From Acidobacteriota bacterium (GTDB taxonomy: Bacteria; Acidobacteriota; UBA6911; RPQK01; DATIPO01), in NCBI GenBank assembly GCA_035471785.1, contig DATIPQ010000145.1:1-64000 (forward strand): 64,000 nucleotides of DNA, in the 5' to 3' direction. Below are positions 48,839-58,500 of this stretch, piece by piece. The translations under genes were made by a program, and so were the position numbers. Under the pieces are notes generated by a model. It worked only from the letters and a program-made list of their open reading frames with translations, was not told the origin of the DNA and searched no databases. Each line of letters begins with the position of its first letter. Positions within the stretch are counted from its first letter, which is position 1.

Positions 48839-49462
48839 TCACTTGCGGTTGACGCAGCGGACAGCCTTCCAGTGGCCCAGGAAGTCGATGTTGACGATGC
48901 GGTCGATTTCCAGTTCGGCTTCCTGGAAAAGAGGCTGCAGGCGCAGGTCGGTCCGGAAGCCGACCTTGTAGAAGAGGGGAGCCAGCACCGTCTCGATGGT
49001 GTCGATGACCGGCACCTCGTGGGTGAAATGATTCATGACCAGGATGATGCCTCCCGGACGGCAGACCCGCTTCATTTCCTTGAGCACCTCGACCGGCTCG
49101 GGCACCACCGAGACAAAATAAGCGGCCAGCACCCGGTCGAAGCTGTTGTCGGGGAGGTCCATGCGGGCGGCGTCCATGCGCCGCAGGTCGACGTGCCCCC
49201 AGTTCTCCTTATCGATCCGCTTTTGGGCCTCCCGCAGCATTCCCTGCGAGAGGTCTATGCCCGTGATCTCGATGTCGCGCGGCAACTCGCTCAAAGTCAG
49301 TCCCGTGCCCACCCCGACTTCGAGCAGCTTGGCTCCCTCGTAGAAATTAAGCAGGGAAGGCGCCTTTTCTCGTCCGCCGCTGAGGAGCCGGTTGAACAAG
49401 AAATTGTACACGCGCGCGTAGACGTTGTAGACGCGTTCAACAGATTCGACGGTCAAGTACAT
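48839..49462 (-). CDS. class I SAM-dependent methyltransferase (PmtA-like)
   Basis: This 207-residue protein has a Rossmann methyltransferase core with motif I KLLEVGVGTGLTL near residue 46, GIDLSQGMLREAQKRI, DAARMDLPDNSFDRVLAAYFVSVVPEP and RVCRPGGIILVMNHF. The N-terminal YNVYARVYNFLFNRLLSGGREKA resembles phosphatidylethanolamine N-methyltransferase and the UbiE group. The likely substrate is a phospholipid head group, but this is a guess. GGGAGG precedes the ATG, and a TACAAT hexamer at 49482-49477 is a probable -10 box. It is convergent with the lipoprotein gene. Confidence 0.8.
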   Translation of the reverse strand: MYLTVESVERVYNVYARVYNFLFNRLLSGGREKAPSLLNFYEGAKLLEVGVGTGLTLSELPRDIEITGIDLSQGMLREAQKRIDKENWGHVDLRRMDAARMDLPDNSFDRVLAAYFVSVVPEPVEVLKEMKRVCRPGGIILVMNHFTHEVPVIDTIETVLAPLFYKVGFRTDLRLQPLFQEAELEIDRIVNIDFLGHWKAVRCVNRK

Positions 49463-49531
49463 CCTCCCATCGGAGTATTGTAGACTGCATGGCGGCTGCC
49501 AGGCAAAGCCGCATCCCAGGGCAGCCGGTCC

Positions 49532-50212
49532 TCACAGCCGGGGCGGGTTGTCCACCTCCACCTCTTCCATCACCTCGGGTCCGTCGTTGTGAGGCGAGTT
49601 GACCTTGCGCGACACGGCCACCGCCTCCATTTCTTGGGCGGGGTAGGGTTTCAGCAATTCCTCCAGTTGGCTCTGGCGGGCCGAGGGATCGAGCCAGAGT
49701 CCGTGGCCCTCGCGGGGCAAGATAACGGGCATGCGGTCGTGCACCAGCGCGCTCAGCGGATTGGGGCGGGTGGTGAGAATGGTGCAGGAAAGCACCAGAT
49801 GTCCGTCGGGAGCCTTCCAACGCTCCCATAGGCCCGCCAAGGCCATCAAGGAGCGGTCCTTTCGTCTGAAGAGAAAGGGCTGCTTGCCGTCGGCTTCAGC
49901 GCGCCACTCGTAGTAACCGTCCGCCGGCAGCAGGCAGCGCCGGCGTTGGAAGGCGTTGCGGAAAGCTGTTTTCGACGCTACAGTTTCGCAGCGGGCGTTG
50001 ATCATCTTGAAGCCGATTTTCTCGTCCTTGGCCCAGTAGGGGATCAGTCCCCAGCGGTAGAGGTCGAGTTGGCGGGTGTTCTGGTCGGCCCAGGTGACGG
50101 CTGGAACCATCTGGCTGGGCGCGATATTGAAGCGTGGAGGCAGGCGTACTTCGTCGACTTCGAAGACCTGGGGAATTTGCTCGGTCTGGGTCAGCGTATA
50201 GCGTCCGCACAT
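49532..50212 (-). CDS. SRAP-domain protein (YedK/HMCES family)
   Basis: This 226-residue protein begins MCGRY, with the catalytic Cys2. It also has MINARCETVASKTAFRNAFQRRRCLLPADGYYEW (the Asn and Glu of the family) and LVHDRMPVIL, with the active His. SRAP proteins form a reversible thiazolidine crosslink with abasic sites in single-stranded DNA and protect them from cleavage. Length and active-site residues are complete. A TAGAAT hexamer at 50224-50219 ends 6 bases before the ATG and there is no Shine-Dalgarno, suggesting a leaderless mRNA. It is not in an operon with other repair genes, though a helicase gene lies about 1.4 kb away on the other strand. Confidence 0.93.
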   Translation of the reverse strand: MCGRYTLTQTEQIPQVFEVDEVRLPPRFNIAPSQMVPAVTWADQNTRQLDLYRWGLIPYWAKDEKIGFKMINARCETVASKTAFRNAFQRRRCLLPADGYYEWRAEADGKQPFLFRRKDRSLMALAGLWERWKAPDGHLVLSCTILTTRPNPLSALVHDRMPVILPREGHGLWLDPSARQSQLEELLKPYPAQEMEAVAVSRKVNSPHNDGPEVMEEVEVDNPPRL

Positions 50213-50333
50213 AGGCCGATTCTAGCCCATCAGGTTCCGGCGACGTGCTTTCCCGAGCCTCTGCGGGGAAATCACAAAGTCTTGCAGATCGCTTGAAAAG
50301 CACGCGCAGTCTGCCTTTGAGCGGTAAATGGGA

Positions 50334-50362
50334 TTGAAGAAGCCGAATTTTTGTGGTAACTT
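50334..50362 (+). promoter_or_regulatory. promoter of the TPR-protein gene
   Basis: TTGAAG at 50334-50339 and TAACTT at 50357-50362 with 17-base spacing and TGG (extended -10) before the latter. The predicted 5' leader is about 120 bases and I see no riboswitch in it. Confidence 0.55.
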
Positions 50363-50488
50363 CCCGAACACTCAGGCATCTATGAACCCAAGCGAGCCGT
50401 CAGGCGCTACGGCAAAGGCGCTCGGCTCAGGTTCCGCAGAGAGAAGAGCTGGATTCGTCCAGTCAGCCATGGAGGTCTTTTGAGAACA

Positions 50489-51496
50489 ATGAATTTGAAG
50501 ATGTTGAAGTTGGCAATTCTCTTGAGTGGCGTGGCCGTTTTGGCCGTGCTCCCGCTATGGGCCCAGGAGGGGCAGGATCCGGAACAGTACCGCATCGAGT
50601 ACACAGCCTACCAGGACGCGACTTCCAAAGAAGGCGATGAGAAGATCGACGCGCTGGTCAAGTTCTACAAGGACTTCCCCGAATCGAGTTTGCTGCCCTA
50701 CGTCAAGGGGGAGTTCCTTCGGATCCTGCAGGCTGCCTACGACAACAAGGACGCGGACAAGGTGGCGTCGCTGACCGAGAAATTTCAAACGGTCGAACCT
50801 GACGAGATCGGTCCCGTCTACCTGACCGCCGACCTGTATTTCAAGCAAGGCCAGTATGCCCAGGCCATATCCTGGGCCGAGAAAGTGCATAGCCAGACCG
50901 ACAATGCCGAGTTTAAGAAGCAGGCCCGCTACATCATCGTCTTCTCGGCTCTGAACACCGGCAATGCCGCCAAGATCCGGCAGCACGGTCCCGATGTCAT
51001 CGAGGATTATGGCCCCGAGGCGACTTACGCGGTTTCCACCGAGTTGATGCGTCAGGCTGTTGCCTCGGGCAACGTGTCGGAGGCCGCCAAATGGGCCAGC
51101 AAGGCGCTGGAAGGCTATGCGGCTGTGGAATCCTCGGCCAATGCCGAGACCAGGCAGTACATCTCTGAGCACCGATTGACGGCCGCCATTGTGCTGGGCG
51201 AGAACGCCTTCTCGCGGCAGCAGTGGAACCGGGCCATCCGGGAATTCCAGAATGTGCTGAGCATGACCAACGACAAGGAGAAGGTCGCTCAGGCCTATTA
51301 CAAGATCGGCATGAGCCACTGGAAGGCCGGCCAGGTCGAGCCTGACGCCATGAAGGCCTTCGCGCGAGGCCACAAGCTGGGAACGGGACAATTTGCCCGG
51401 CAGTGCTTCAAGCACCTGGAGGAGCTTTACAAGATCCGCCACAACGGCTCCACGGCCGGCATGGACGAGTTCATTCAAGAGGCGGTCGCCGAATAA
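50489..51496 (+). CDS. secreted TPR-type protein
   Basis: This 335-residue protein has a signal peptide (MNLKMLKLAILLSGVAVLAVLPLWAQ). Helical repeats follow (KIDALVKFYKDFPESSLLPYVKGEF, PVYLTADLYFKQGQYAQAISWAEKV, AIVLGENAFSRQQWNRAIREFQNVL, KVAQAYYKIGMSHWKAGQ). No enzyme motif is present. The ATG at 50489 is 13 bases after GGAGG; a TTG at 50480, 4 bases from it, is the alternative. A terminator follows, so it is monocistronic. This kind of exported TPR protein recurs in the window. Confidence 0.82.
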   Translation: MNLKMLKLAILLSGVAVLAVLPLWAQEGQDPEQYRIEYTAYQDATSKEGDEKIDALVKFYKDFPESSLLPYVKGEFLRILQAAYDNKDADKVASLTEKFQTVEPDEIGPVYLTADLYFKQGQYAQAISWAEKVHSQTDNAEFKKQARYIIVFSALNTGNAAKIRQHGPDVIEDYGPEATYAVSTELMRQAVASGNVSEAAKWASKALEGYAAVESSANAETRQYISEHRLTAAIVLGENAFSRQQWNRAIREFQNVLSMTNDKEKVAQAYYKIGMSHWKAGQVEPDAMKAFARGHKLGTGQFARQCFKHLEELYKIRHNGSTAGMDEFIQEAVAE

Positions 51497-51525
51497 AAGC
51501 TGACACGCTGATGCCTGATTTGAAC

Positions 51526-51561
51526 CGCCGGTCCTCCTCCGCGGGGGGCCGGCGTTTTTTT
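51526..51561 (+). terminator. rho-independent terminator
   Basis: CGCCGG at 51526-51531 pairs with CCGGCG at 51549-51554, extended inward by CC/GG, and is followed by seven T at 51555-51561. It ends the TPR gene transcript just 14 bases before the helicase start. Confidence 0.85.
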
Positions 51562-51574
51562 GTATCCTAACTTC

Positions 51575-53854
51575 ATGGCCACTTCCGCCCAATCCTTGCT
51601 GGAACACCTCAACCAAGCTCAGCGGGAGGCGGTGACTCACGAAGAGGGCCCTCTGCTCATCCTGGCCGGAGCCGGCAGCGGCAAGACGCGCACCATCACC
51701 TACCGCATCGCCCATCTCATCGCCACCCAGGCCTGCCGCCCCCAGCAGATCCTGGCGGTCACCTTCACCAACAAGGCGGCCGAGGAAATGCGTTCCCGGG
51801 TCTTGTCGCTCTTGCCGCCCTTGGACGCGCTTCCTTTGCTCTGCACCTTCCACTCCTTCGGGGTGCGGGTGCTGCGCCGCTACGCCGAGCGGGTCGGCTT
51901 CGGAAACGACTTCAACATCTGCGACACCGATGACCAGCAGCGCCTGCTCAAGGGCATCTACAAGGAACTGGGACTTTCAGACGACCGCTCCAAAGGAATC
52001 CGCGTCCAGGAGGCCCGCGCGGTCATCTCTCACGCCAAGAACAAAGGCTGGGGGCCCGACCAGTTGGCCCAGGACAGGCATCGGGCCGATTCCGAGGTCC
52101 TGGGCCGGATCTATCGGCGCTACCAGCAGGTGTTGCGCCAGTCCAACGCCGTCGACTTCGACGACCTCATCTTGCTCACGGTCCATCTTCTGCAGGAGAA
52201 CGACGACCTGTGCAGCCGCTACGGCGAATGGTATCGCTACCTGCTCATCGACGAGTACCAGGACACCAACCTTCCCCAGTACGAACTGATCCGCTCCCTC
52301 ACCAGCACCCACGACAACCTCTGCGCGGTGGGCGATGAAGACCAGTCGATTTACGGGTTCCGGGGCGCCGAGATCGACAACATCCTGCGCTTTGAGAAGG
52401 ACTTCCCCGGCACGCGGCTGATCAAGCTGGAGCAGAACTACCGTTCCACCCAGATCATCCTCGATGCGGCCGGCGCGGTGGTTTCCAACAACCAGAAGCG
52501 CAAGGGCAAGAAACTGTGGACGGAACTCAGCAGCGGACCCAAGATCGACCTCTACGTGGCCGCCAGCGCCTCAGACGAGTCCCGCTGGGTGGCCGGGAAG
52601 ATCGAGGAGCATCAGCGGGCGGGCGTGCAGCGCATCGCCGTCCTCTACCGCACCAACTTCCTGTCCCGCCAGTTCGAGGAATCGCTGCGCCAGCGCCGCA
52701 TCCCCTACCGCCTCATCGGAGGCCTCAGCTTTTATTCCCGCAAGGAGATCAAGGACGCCCTGGCCTACCTGCGCCTGGCCCGCAATCCCGATGACAACGT
52801 CTCCCTGCTGCGCGTCATCAACGAGCCCTCCAGAGGCGTTGGAAACAAGACCCTGGAGCGGTTGCAGGAGTTGGCCGGCGAGCATGACGGCAGTCTTTGG
52901 ACGGCCTTGCAGGAAGGGCTGCGGGAGCAGCGTTTCGACGGGCGCGCTCACCGCTGCTTGGCCGCCTTCAGAGACATCATCGAAACCTCGGCCCGGGCTC
53001 TGGAAAAACCGCTGCCACTGGCCTTGGAACGCATCCTGGCGGCCAGCGGCTACGTCGAGACGCTGGAGTCGGAGGCCACTCCCGAAGCCGAAAGCCGCCT
53101 GGAGAACTTGAAGGAACTGGTCAACGTAGCCCGCGAACTGGAGGCCGGCGACGTCAGCTTGCAGGAGTTTCTGGACGAAGCCGCCCTGCGGGCCGACACC
53201 GACGAATACGACGCCAGCGCGCCGGTTACCTTGATGACCCTGCACAATGCCAAGGGATTGGAATTCGAAACCGTTTTCCTGGTGGGATGCGAGGAGGGAC
53301 TCTTTCCCCACCGGCGCTCGGTCGTCGAGAACGATGTGGAGGAAGAACGCCGGCTCTGTTATGTGGGCATGACGCGGGCTGAGCGCAAGCTGCATCTCAG
53401 CTATTCGCGACGCAGGCGTTTTTATGGAAGCGACTCTAACGAGTTCAACCGACCCTCCCGCTTCCTCCACGAGATTCCTCCAGACTTGGTGGAAGGCTAC
53501 AGCTCTCCCTTGCTGGGCGACTCGGCTTCATACGCCTCCGGCTCGCCGGCCGAGTCTCCAGGGTCAAGCGGGCGCCTCTTCGCCCGGCCCTACCCGGCCC
53601 AGTCCGGCAAACCCAAGAAGGCCTTCGAGGGCCTGACCCTGAACAGCGCCGAGGAAGTCCAGAGCTATCTGGAGAGCCGCAAGAAGCGGGGTCAGTCTCT
53701 GCGCCGGGGCGCGCTGGTCGAACATCCCAAGTGGGGACGCGGGCAGGTCTTGGCGGTCGAGCCCAGCAAGGACGACGACCTCAAGGTGACGGTGCGCTTC
53801 GCCCAGGGCATCAAGAAGCTCATGCAAAGCTACGCCAAGCTCAAGGTGGTGTAG
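51575..53854 (+). CDS. pcrA: UvrD/PcrA-type DNA helicase
   Basis: This 759-residue SF1A 3'-5' helicase has the Q motif LNQAQREAV, Walker A AGAGSGKTRT near residue 30, Ia VTFTNKAAEEMRSRV, and II IDEYQDTN. Motif III is GDEDQSIYGFRGA, IV VLYRTN, V LMTLHNAKGLEFETVFLVGCEEGLFPHRRS, and VI EERRLCYVGMTRAERKLHLSYS. The C-terminal Tudor-like end RGALVEHPKWGRGQVLAVEPSKDDDLKVTVRF is typical of PcrA and binds RNA polymerase. It unwinds DNA in nucleotide-excision repair and clears stalled polymerases. The ATG at 51575 is preferred to an upstream in-frame GTA/TTG. Confidence 0.95.
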   Translation: MATSAQSLLEHLNQAQREAVTHEEGPLLILAGAGSGKTRTITYRIAHLIATQACRPQQILAVTFTNKAAEEMRSRVLSLLPPLDALPLLCTFHSFGVRVLRRYAERVGFGNDFNICDTDDQQRLLKGIYKELGLSDDRSKGIRVQEARAVISHAKNKGWGPDQLAQDRHRADSEVLGRIYRRYQQVLRQSNAVDFDDLILLTVHLLQENDDLCSRYGEWYRYLLIDEYQDTNLPQYELIRSLTSTHDNLCAVGDEDQSIYGFRGAEIDNILRFEKDFPGTRLIKLEQNYRSTQIILDAAGAVVSNNQKRKGKKLWTELSSGPKIDLYVAASASDESRWVAGKIEEHQRAGVQRIAVLYRTNFLSRQFEESLRQRRIPYRLIGGLSFYSRKEIKDALAYLRLARNPDDNVSLLRVINEPSRGVGNKTLERLQELAGEHDGSLWTALQEGLREQRFDGRAHRCLAAFRDIIETSARALEKPLPLALERILAASGYVETLESEATPEAESRLENLKELVNVARELEAGDVSLQEFLDEAALRADTDEYDASAPVTLMTLHNAKGLEFETVFLVGCEEGLFPHRRSVVENDVEEERRLCYVGMTRAERKLHLSYSRRRRFYGSDSNEFNRPSRFLHEIPPDLVEGYSSPLLGDSASYASGSPAESPGSSGRLFARPYPAQSGKPKKAFEGLTLNSAEEVQSYLESRKKRGQSLRRGALVEHPKWGRGQVLAVEPSKDDDLKVTVRFAQGIKKLMQSYAKLKVV

Positions 53855-53858
53855 CGTC

Positions 53859-54674
53859 TCACGACCCGTCCAGGTAAAAGTAGGCCTGGTCCTCGGAATC
53901 CATCCAGATGGGAGCCCAGGGATCGCTCCCCCAGGGGTTTTCCTGGCAGCGATGCAGGTACTCGCGCAGAATTCGGCTGGTCACTTGGGCATCTTCTGCC
54001 GCCGAAGCCAGAAGCAGTCCGGCGTAAACGGCGGCCGGATGGGCTTGGGGATGCATGCGCGCCAGGGCTGACCTGAAGTGAAGACCAGCCTGCTGGGGAT
54101 GGCCTGTTGCCAGGTAGCTTTGAGCCAGCAGCAGATAGACTCTCGAGGTGTCAGGACCGAGGCGCTGAGCTTGTTGCAGATGAGCGCGCGCCAACTGGGG
54201 CTGGGAGTTATCGATCAGGGCCTGGCTGAGAGCCATCAGGATCATGCGGTCAGCGGGACGCTCGGCGGCCAGACTCTCCAGCAGGGTGATGGCTGAAGGG
54301 GCGTCGCCCATTTCCCGCAGGTATTGGGCCAGGATGAAATGGCGTTCGGGGGTGGATGAAGCAGCGGCCAGCCAGTAGGCCCTCTCCAACTCCTGCTGAG
54401 CTTGTACCGGGGTGGGCGCCGTCAAGGCCGCCAGGTAATGGGCCAGAGGATCAGAAGGCGCTTCCTTCAGGGCCGACTGGGCCATGGGCGCCAACAGGGC
54501 CTTGGGTTGAGAGATCTCCACGCCGTGCAAGACCAGTTCGGCCATCTCGTGGGTATGGGCCGAGTGCTCGGAATAGGCGAAGACGGCCTCGTCAGCCGAC
54601 GCCGCCCCCGCCCGAAGGGGAGCCGTCAGGAGCATCAGGATCAGAATAGGAAGAGTCCGCGTAATCGCTTTCAT
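53859..54674 (-). CDS. secreted TPR-repeat protein
   Basis: This 271-residue protein has a signal peptide (MKAITRTLPILILMLLTAPLRAGAA). At least four helical repeats follow (AQQELERAYWLAAASSTPERH, APSAITLLESLAAERPADRM, PQLARAHLQQAQRLGPDTSR, PQQAGLHFRSALARMHPQAH). No catalytic motif. It is convergent with pcrA, 4 bases between stops. The start ATG lacks a clear ribosome site. Function unknown. Confidence 0.78.
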   Translation of the reverse strand: MKAITRTLPILILMLLTAPLRAGAASADEAVFAYSEHSAHTHEMAELVLHGVEISQPKALLAPMAQSALKEAPSDPLAHYLAALTAPTPVQAQQELERAYWLAAASSTPERHFILAQYLREMGDAPSAITLLESLAAERPADRMILMALSQALIDNSQPQLARAHLQQAQRLGPDTSRVYLLLAQSYLATGHPQQAGLHFRSALARMHPQAHPAAVYAGLLLASAAEDAQVTSRILREYLHRCQENPWGSDPWAPIWMDSEDQAYFYLDGS

Positions 54675-54915
54675 AATTCCGCCCGTACATTGCGACCTCC
54701 CAGATCCCTCGTTTCTACCTCAGACGAGTGATCATCGCCCGTCGTTCCGAATATACGTCGGATATCTCATGAATATTCGATGAATCGACTCACTTCCTTA
54801 CGGCATGTCTCACCAAAAAGATTGGCCGATCTTTTTTGGCCTGGTGTCGATTGGCGGGCGGTTCGTTCGTCTGGGGGATGAAAGAAACGAAAGCTCACTC
54901 TTGAGGAGGAACGTG

Positions 54916-55449
54916 ATGAAAAAATGGAATCTTAGTCTTCTATGCCTGGTGACGGCCCTGGCGGCGCAGGCTTGGCCGGCGCTGGCCGGAGACGCCGGCC
55001 AACCCTCTGAGGCCGTCGTCAAGGCCTTTGAGAAGATCAAGTCGCTGGAAGGAAAGTGGACGGGCCGCAACGGTCAGGGAGAGCCGGTCGAGATGACCTT
55101 CGAAATCACCGGCAACGGCTCTGCCGTGATCGGTTACTACAAGGTCGATGGCCAGGCCCATCAGCATGACATGGCCACCGTCTATCATCTCGACGGCGCG
55201 CGCCTGGCGCTGACTCATTACTGCGCCGTCGCCAATCAGCCGCGCATGATCTCGACCAAGGGGCTGGAGGGAGACAAGCTCAGCTTCGAATTCCTCGACG
55301 TCGGCAACGCCGATGCTTCAAAGGACGGTCACATGCACCGGGCCGAATACGAGTTCCTCTCCCCCGACCGCTTCACGACGGATTGGACCTGGTTCCAGGA
55401 GGGAGAAGCGCGTTTCACCGCCACCGTGGACGTCCAACGCGTCCGCTAA
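54916..55449 (+). CDS. small secreted protein (DUF1579-like)
   Basis: This 177-residue protein has a signal peptide (MKKWNLSLLCLVTALAAQAWPALAGD) and a beta-rich body starting IKSLEGKWTGRNGQGEPVEMTFEITGNGSAVIGYY. That opening, LEGKWTG..., is typical of lipocalin-like DUF1579/THAP4-type barrels. The middle contains HQHDMATVYHLDGARLALTHYCAVANQPRM, with histidines that could bind heme or metal. An AGGAGG site lies 6 bases before the ATG. Upstream, an A/T-rich near-palindrome AAAAAGATTGGCCGATCTTTTT sits at about 54818-54839. Function unknown. Confidence 0.75.
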   Translation: MKKWNLSLLCLVTALAAQAWPALAGDAGQPSEAVVKAFEKIKSLEGKWTGRNGQGEPVEMTFEITGNGSAVIGYYKVDGQAHQHDMATVYHLDGARLALTHYCAVANQPRMISTKGLEGDKLSFEFLDVGNADASKDGHMHRAEYEFLSPDRFTTDWTWFQEGEARFTATVDVQRVR

Positions 55450-55490
55450 AGCTAATGGACGCGGACAGCGGCCGGCGGAAGGGGAAGGGA

Positions 55491-55532
55491 GGGAAAGGAC
55501 GGCCTGCCCGCCAGGGGCGGCCCTCCTTTCCC
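55491..55532. terminator. bidirectional hairpin between convergent genes
   Basis: GGGAAAGGA at 55491-55499 pairs with TCCTTTCCC at 55524-55532, with inner GGCC/GGCC pairs after a C/C mismatch. It lies between the stops of the small secreted protein and the TolB-amidohydrolase gene. Confidence 0.75.
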
Positions 55533-55536
55533 GTTT

Positions 55537-58500
55537 CTACTCGTCCTCGGAGGGATCGGCCGTCCACCACCAGAAGGGGGCGATCTCTTCTTCTTGAGGA
55601 TGGACTTTGCGCATCGTATCTCCCTCGTACATCTCGCCGTTTTTCATCACCCAGCGGATGCTGTTGGTGTTGCGGATGTCCTCCAGCGGGTTGCGGTCGA
55701 GGATCACCAGGTCGGCAAGCTTGCCTTCGGCGATGCTGCCCAAGTCGGGCCGAAGGCCGATGATCTCGGCTCCGTCGATGGTGGCGGCCCGCAGCACTTC
55801 GCGCGGGGTCATGCCTCCTATGGCCAGCGACCACATCTCCCAGTGATAACCCAGTCCCTGCAATTGTCCATGGCCGCCCACGCCCACCAGCCCGCCGGCT
55901 CTTTGAATCTGAGCGGCTCCAGCGGCGTGACGCGGAAAGGCGTGCTCGTCCTGGCGGAACCAGGGGCGCCGCTTGGTTAGCCGGTCGATCTCGTTGTGAG
56001 GCACGAAGCGGTTGAGCTTGGCGTCGTCGTGCACCTCGGTGGTGGTGTAGAAGTAGTTTTCCGCCCAGGGACCTCCGTACAGCACCAACAGGGTGGGAGT
56101 GTAGGCGCAGCGGGTTTGGGCGAAGAGTTCCACCACGTCTTTGAAGAGGGGCACGATGGGCAGCGAATGCTCGTTGCCCCCGAAGCCGTCGATGGCGTGG
56201 GTAAGGTCGAGCTTGAGGTCGAGGGCCCCCTCGGTGGTGACCGTCAATCCCAGTTCGTGGGCGGCCTTGACCACCCACTGGCGCTGCTGGCGGTTGCCCA
56301 CAACGTAGCTCTTCAGGTTGTGGTTCTTGTAGTAGTGCTTGTAGCGCTCGAGCACGTGCAGTGCCGACTCGTAGTCCTGGAAGTTGGTGTTGGAAAAGAC
56401 GCCGGGACCCGTCGAGTGGGCGCGCGGCCCGGTCATGAGTCCGGCCTGCACCATGTCGAGGTAAGCCAGGTAGTCGTTGGTCGAAGTCTGTACGTCCAGC
56501 CCCGTGGTGACGCCGTAGGCCAGATTGGCCAGGAAGCTCCAGTTGTGCAGTTCCAGCACGCCTTCGGTGCGCATCTCGTAGTGGGCGTGGGTGTCGATGA
56601 ACCCGGGCACCACGTACTTGCCCTGCAAATCGAAGACGCGGGCACCGGCGGGAGCGCTCAGGTCTTCGCCCACGGCTTTGATGCGGTTGTCCTCCACCAG
56701 GATGTCGGCATCTTCCAGAACCTCTTCGTCGTCCATGGTGATGACGGTGGCCCCCGTCAGCAAAACGGTTCCCTCAGGCTTGTAGCGGGGCAGTTCGATG
56801 ACGACCTGGTAAGACTCGACGTCTTCTCCTTCTTCCTTGGCCTCGAACTCCTCTTCCTCGTCTTTCTTAGCCGCCTCTTCCGGTTGCTCGGCTTCCTCCT
56901 GAGTCTCTTCCGAATCCCCGTCCTCGTCCTCTTTCTTCTTGGGGCTGAAGTCGATGCTCTCGAAAGGACGGCGGAAGAAGGTCGATCCCATCGACCAGGT
57001 GACGGTTCGGCCCTGATCGGCCCAGGCGTAGGAGTCGGCTCCCACGTCGGTCAGGCGTTGGGCCGGTACGGTTCCCGAGTCGACGTTGACGGTGGGAGTG
57101 GAGCCGGTGGGGGGAGGCACCGCGGTGACGTAGAGCTGATGGTTGAGGCGGGCCAGGGCCCAGCGCCCGTCGGGGGAGATGCGTACGTCCTGGGCCGAGG
57201 GCGGACGTCGGGAGCGGGGGGTGGAGCGTCCCACGACCTTGAGGTGGGTGCGCCGGTCGGTGCCGTCGTAGCGCATCGAGAGCAGGCCGTCGCGCGAGTA
57301 GAAGTAGATGCGGTCGTCCTCGGGCCCGAAGTGAGGCGTACCCAGTCCGCGGGCGGGGACGATGAGCTGGACGTCGCCGCCTTCGGCGGGCAGCCAGACA
57401 AGGTCGAGGGGGATGCGCAGTCCGCCGAATTCGCTGGGCGTTTGAGTGCGCATCCAGGCATTGCCGCGGCGGGCCACGATGCGGGTGCCGTCGGGCGAAA
57501 AGACCGGGTCGGTGTAAAAGGCCGGAATGCGGGTCAAGCGCTGAGGCGCGCCTCCCGCCGCCGGACGCTTCCAGATATGGCCGGTGCCGTCGGCGTTCCA
57601 GCTCACGTAGGCGATCCACTGCCCGTCGGGGGAGAAGGTCGGCTTGAACTCGTGGGAGCCGTCCTGGCTGAGGCGTCGGGGCGCGCCTTCCTCCAGGTCC
57701 ATCTCGTAGAGGCTGGCCATGGCCGAAAAGACGATGCGCTGGCCGCCCGGCGCCGGTACGGGATCGAAGATGAGCCGCGAGCGCACCGGCCCCTCCTCGA
57801 CGTTGCGTTGAAAGTTGAGGAGCGGGCCGATGTCGAGGGAGACGTCGGCGCTGAAAGGAATCTCGCGGGACTGGCCGCTGGCAACCTCCACGCGGTGGAT
57901 CTTGCCGCCGTAAGTGACCAGCAGCGCCCCTCCGTCGGGCGTGAAAGCGTAGGAGGGAAAAAGGTCGCGGGTGCCCCGCGATTCCATGTCGTCGCGCTGC
58001 ACCGGGTACTTGAGCCAGCGGTCCTGCCCCGTGTCGAGGTTGCGGATGCGCAGTCCCGTTTCGGCTTCATAACGTGTGCCGTAGACAAGGTGGTTACCGT
58101 CGGGTGAAATGAGGGGACGGAAGGCCCCGCCTTGGGTTTGCGTGACCTGGTCGGTTTCCCCGCTGATCATGTCGCGGCGGTGGATTTCCCAGTCGAACGA
58201 CATCTGGTTGTAAACGCTGCCGCCGCCCCTCTGGGCGAAATAGAGGAAGCGCCCGTCGGGAGAGAGGGCGGCGCCCATCTTGCGGTCGCCCCCGCCGCGT
58301 CCGCCGCCGCCGTCCTCATCGTCTTCCTCGCCGCCGGTGACCTTGAGTCCTGAGCCTCCGTTGACGTGGTACATGTAGATGTCGACGCCGCGGTCGCTCT
58401 TGGTGGCCAGCACATACTGGCTGTCGGGCATCCAGGCGGGAGAAATGATGGGATTGGACTTCTCTTTAGAGAGTTGGCGCGGATCGCTGCCGTCGGCCTT

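Noticed and set aside
55996-58107. 703-codon plus-strand frame antisense to the TolB-amidohydrolase
   Set aside because: It arises from the high third-position G+C of the opposite gene and encodes no recognisable domain.
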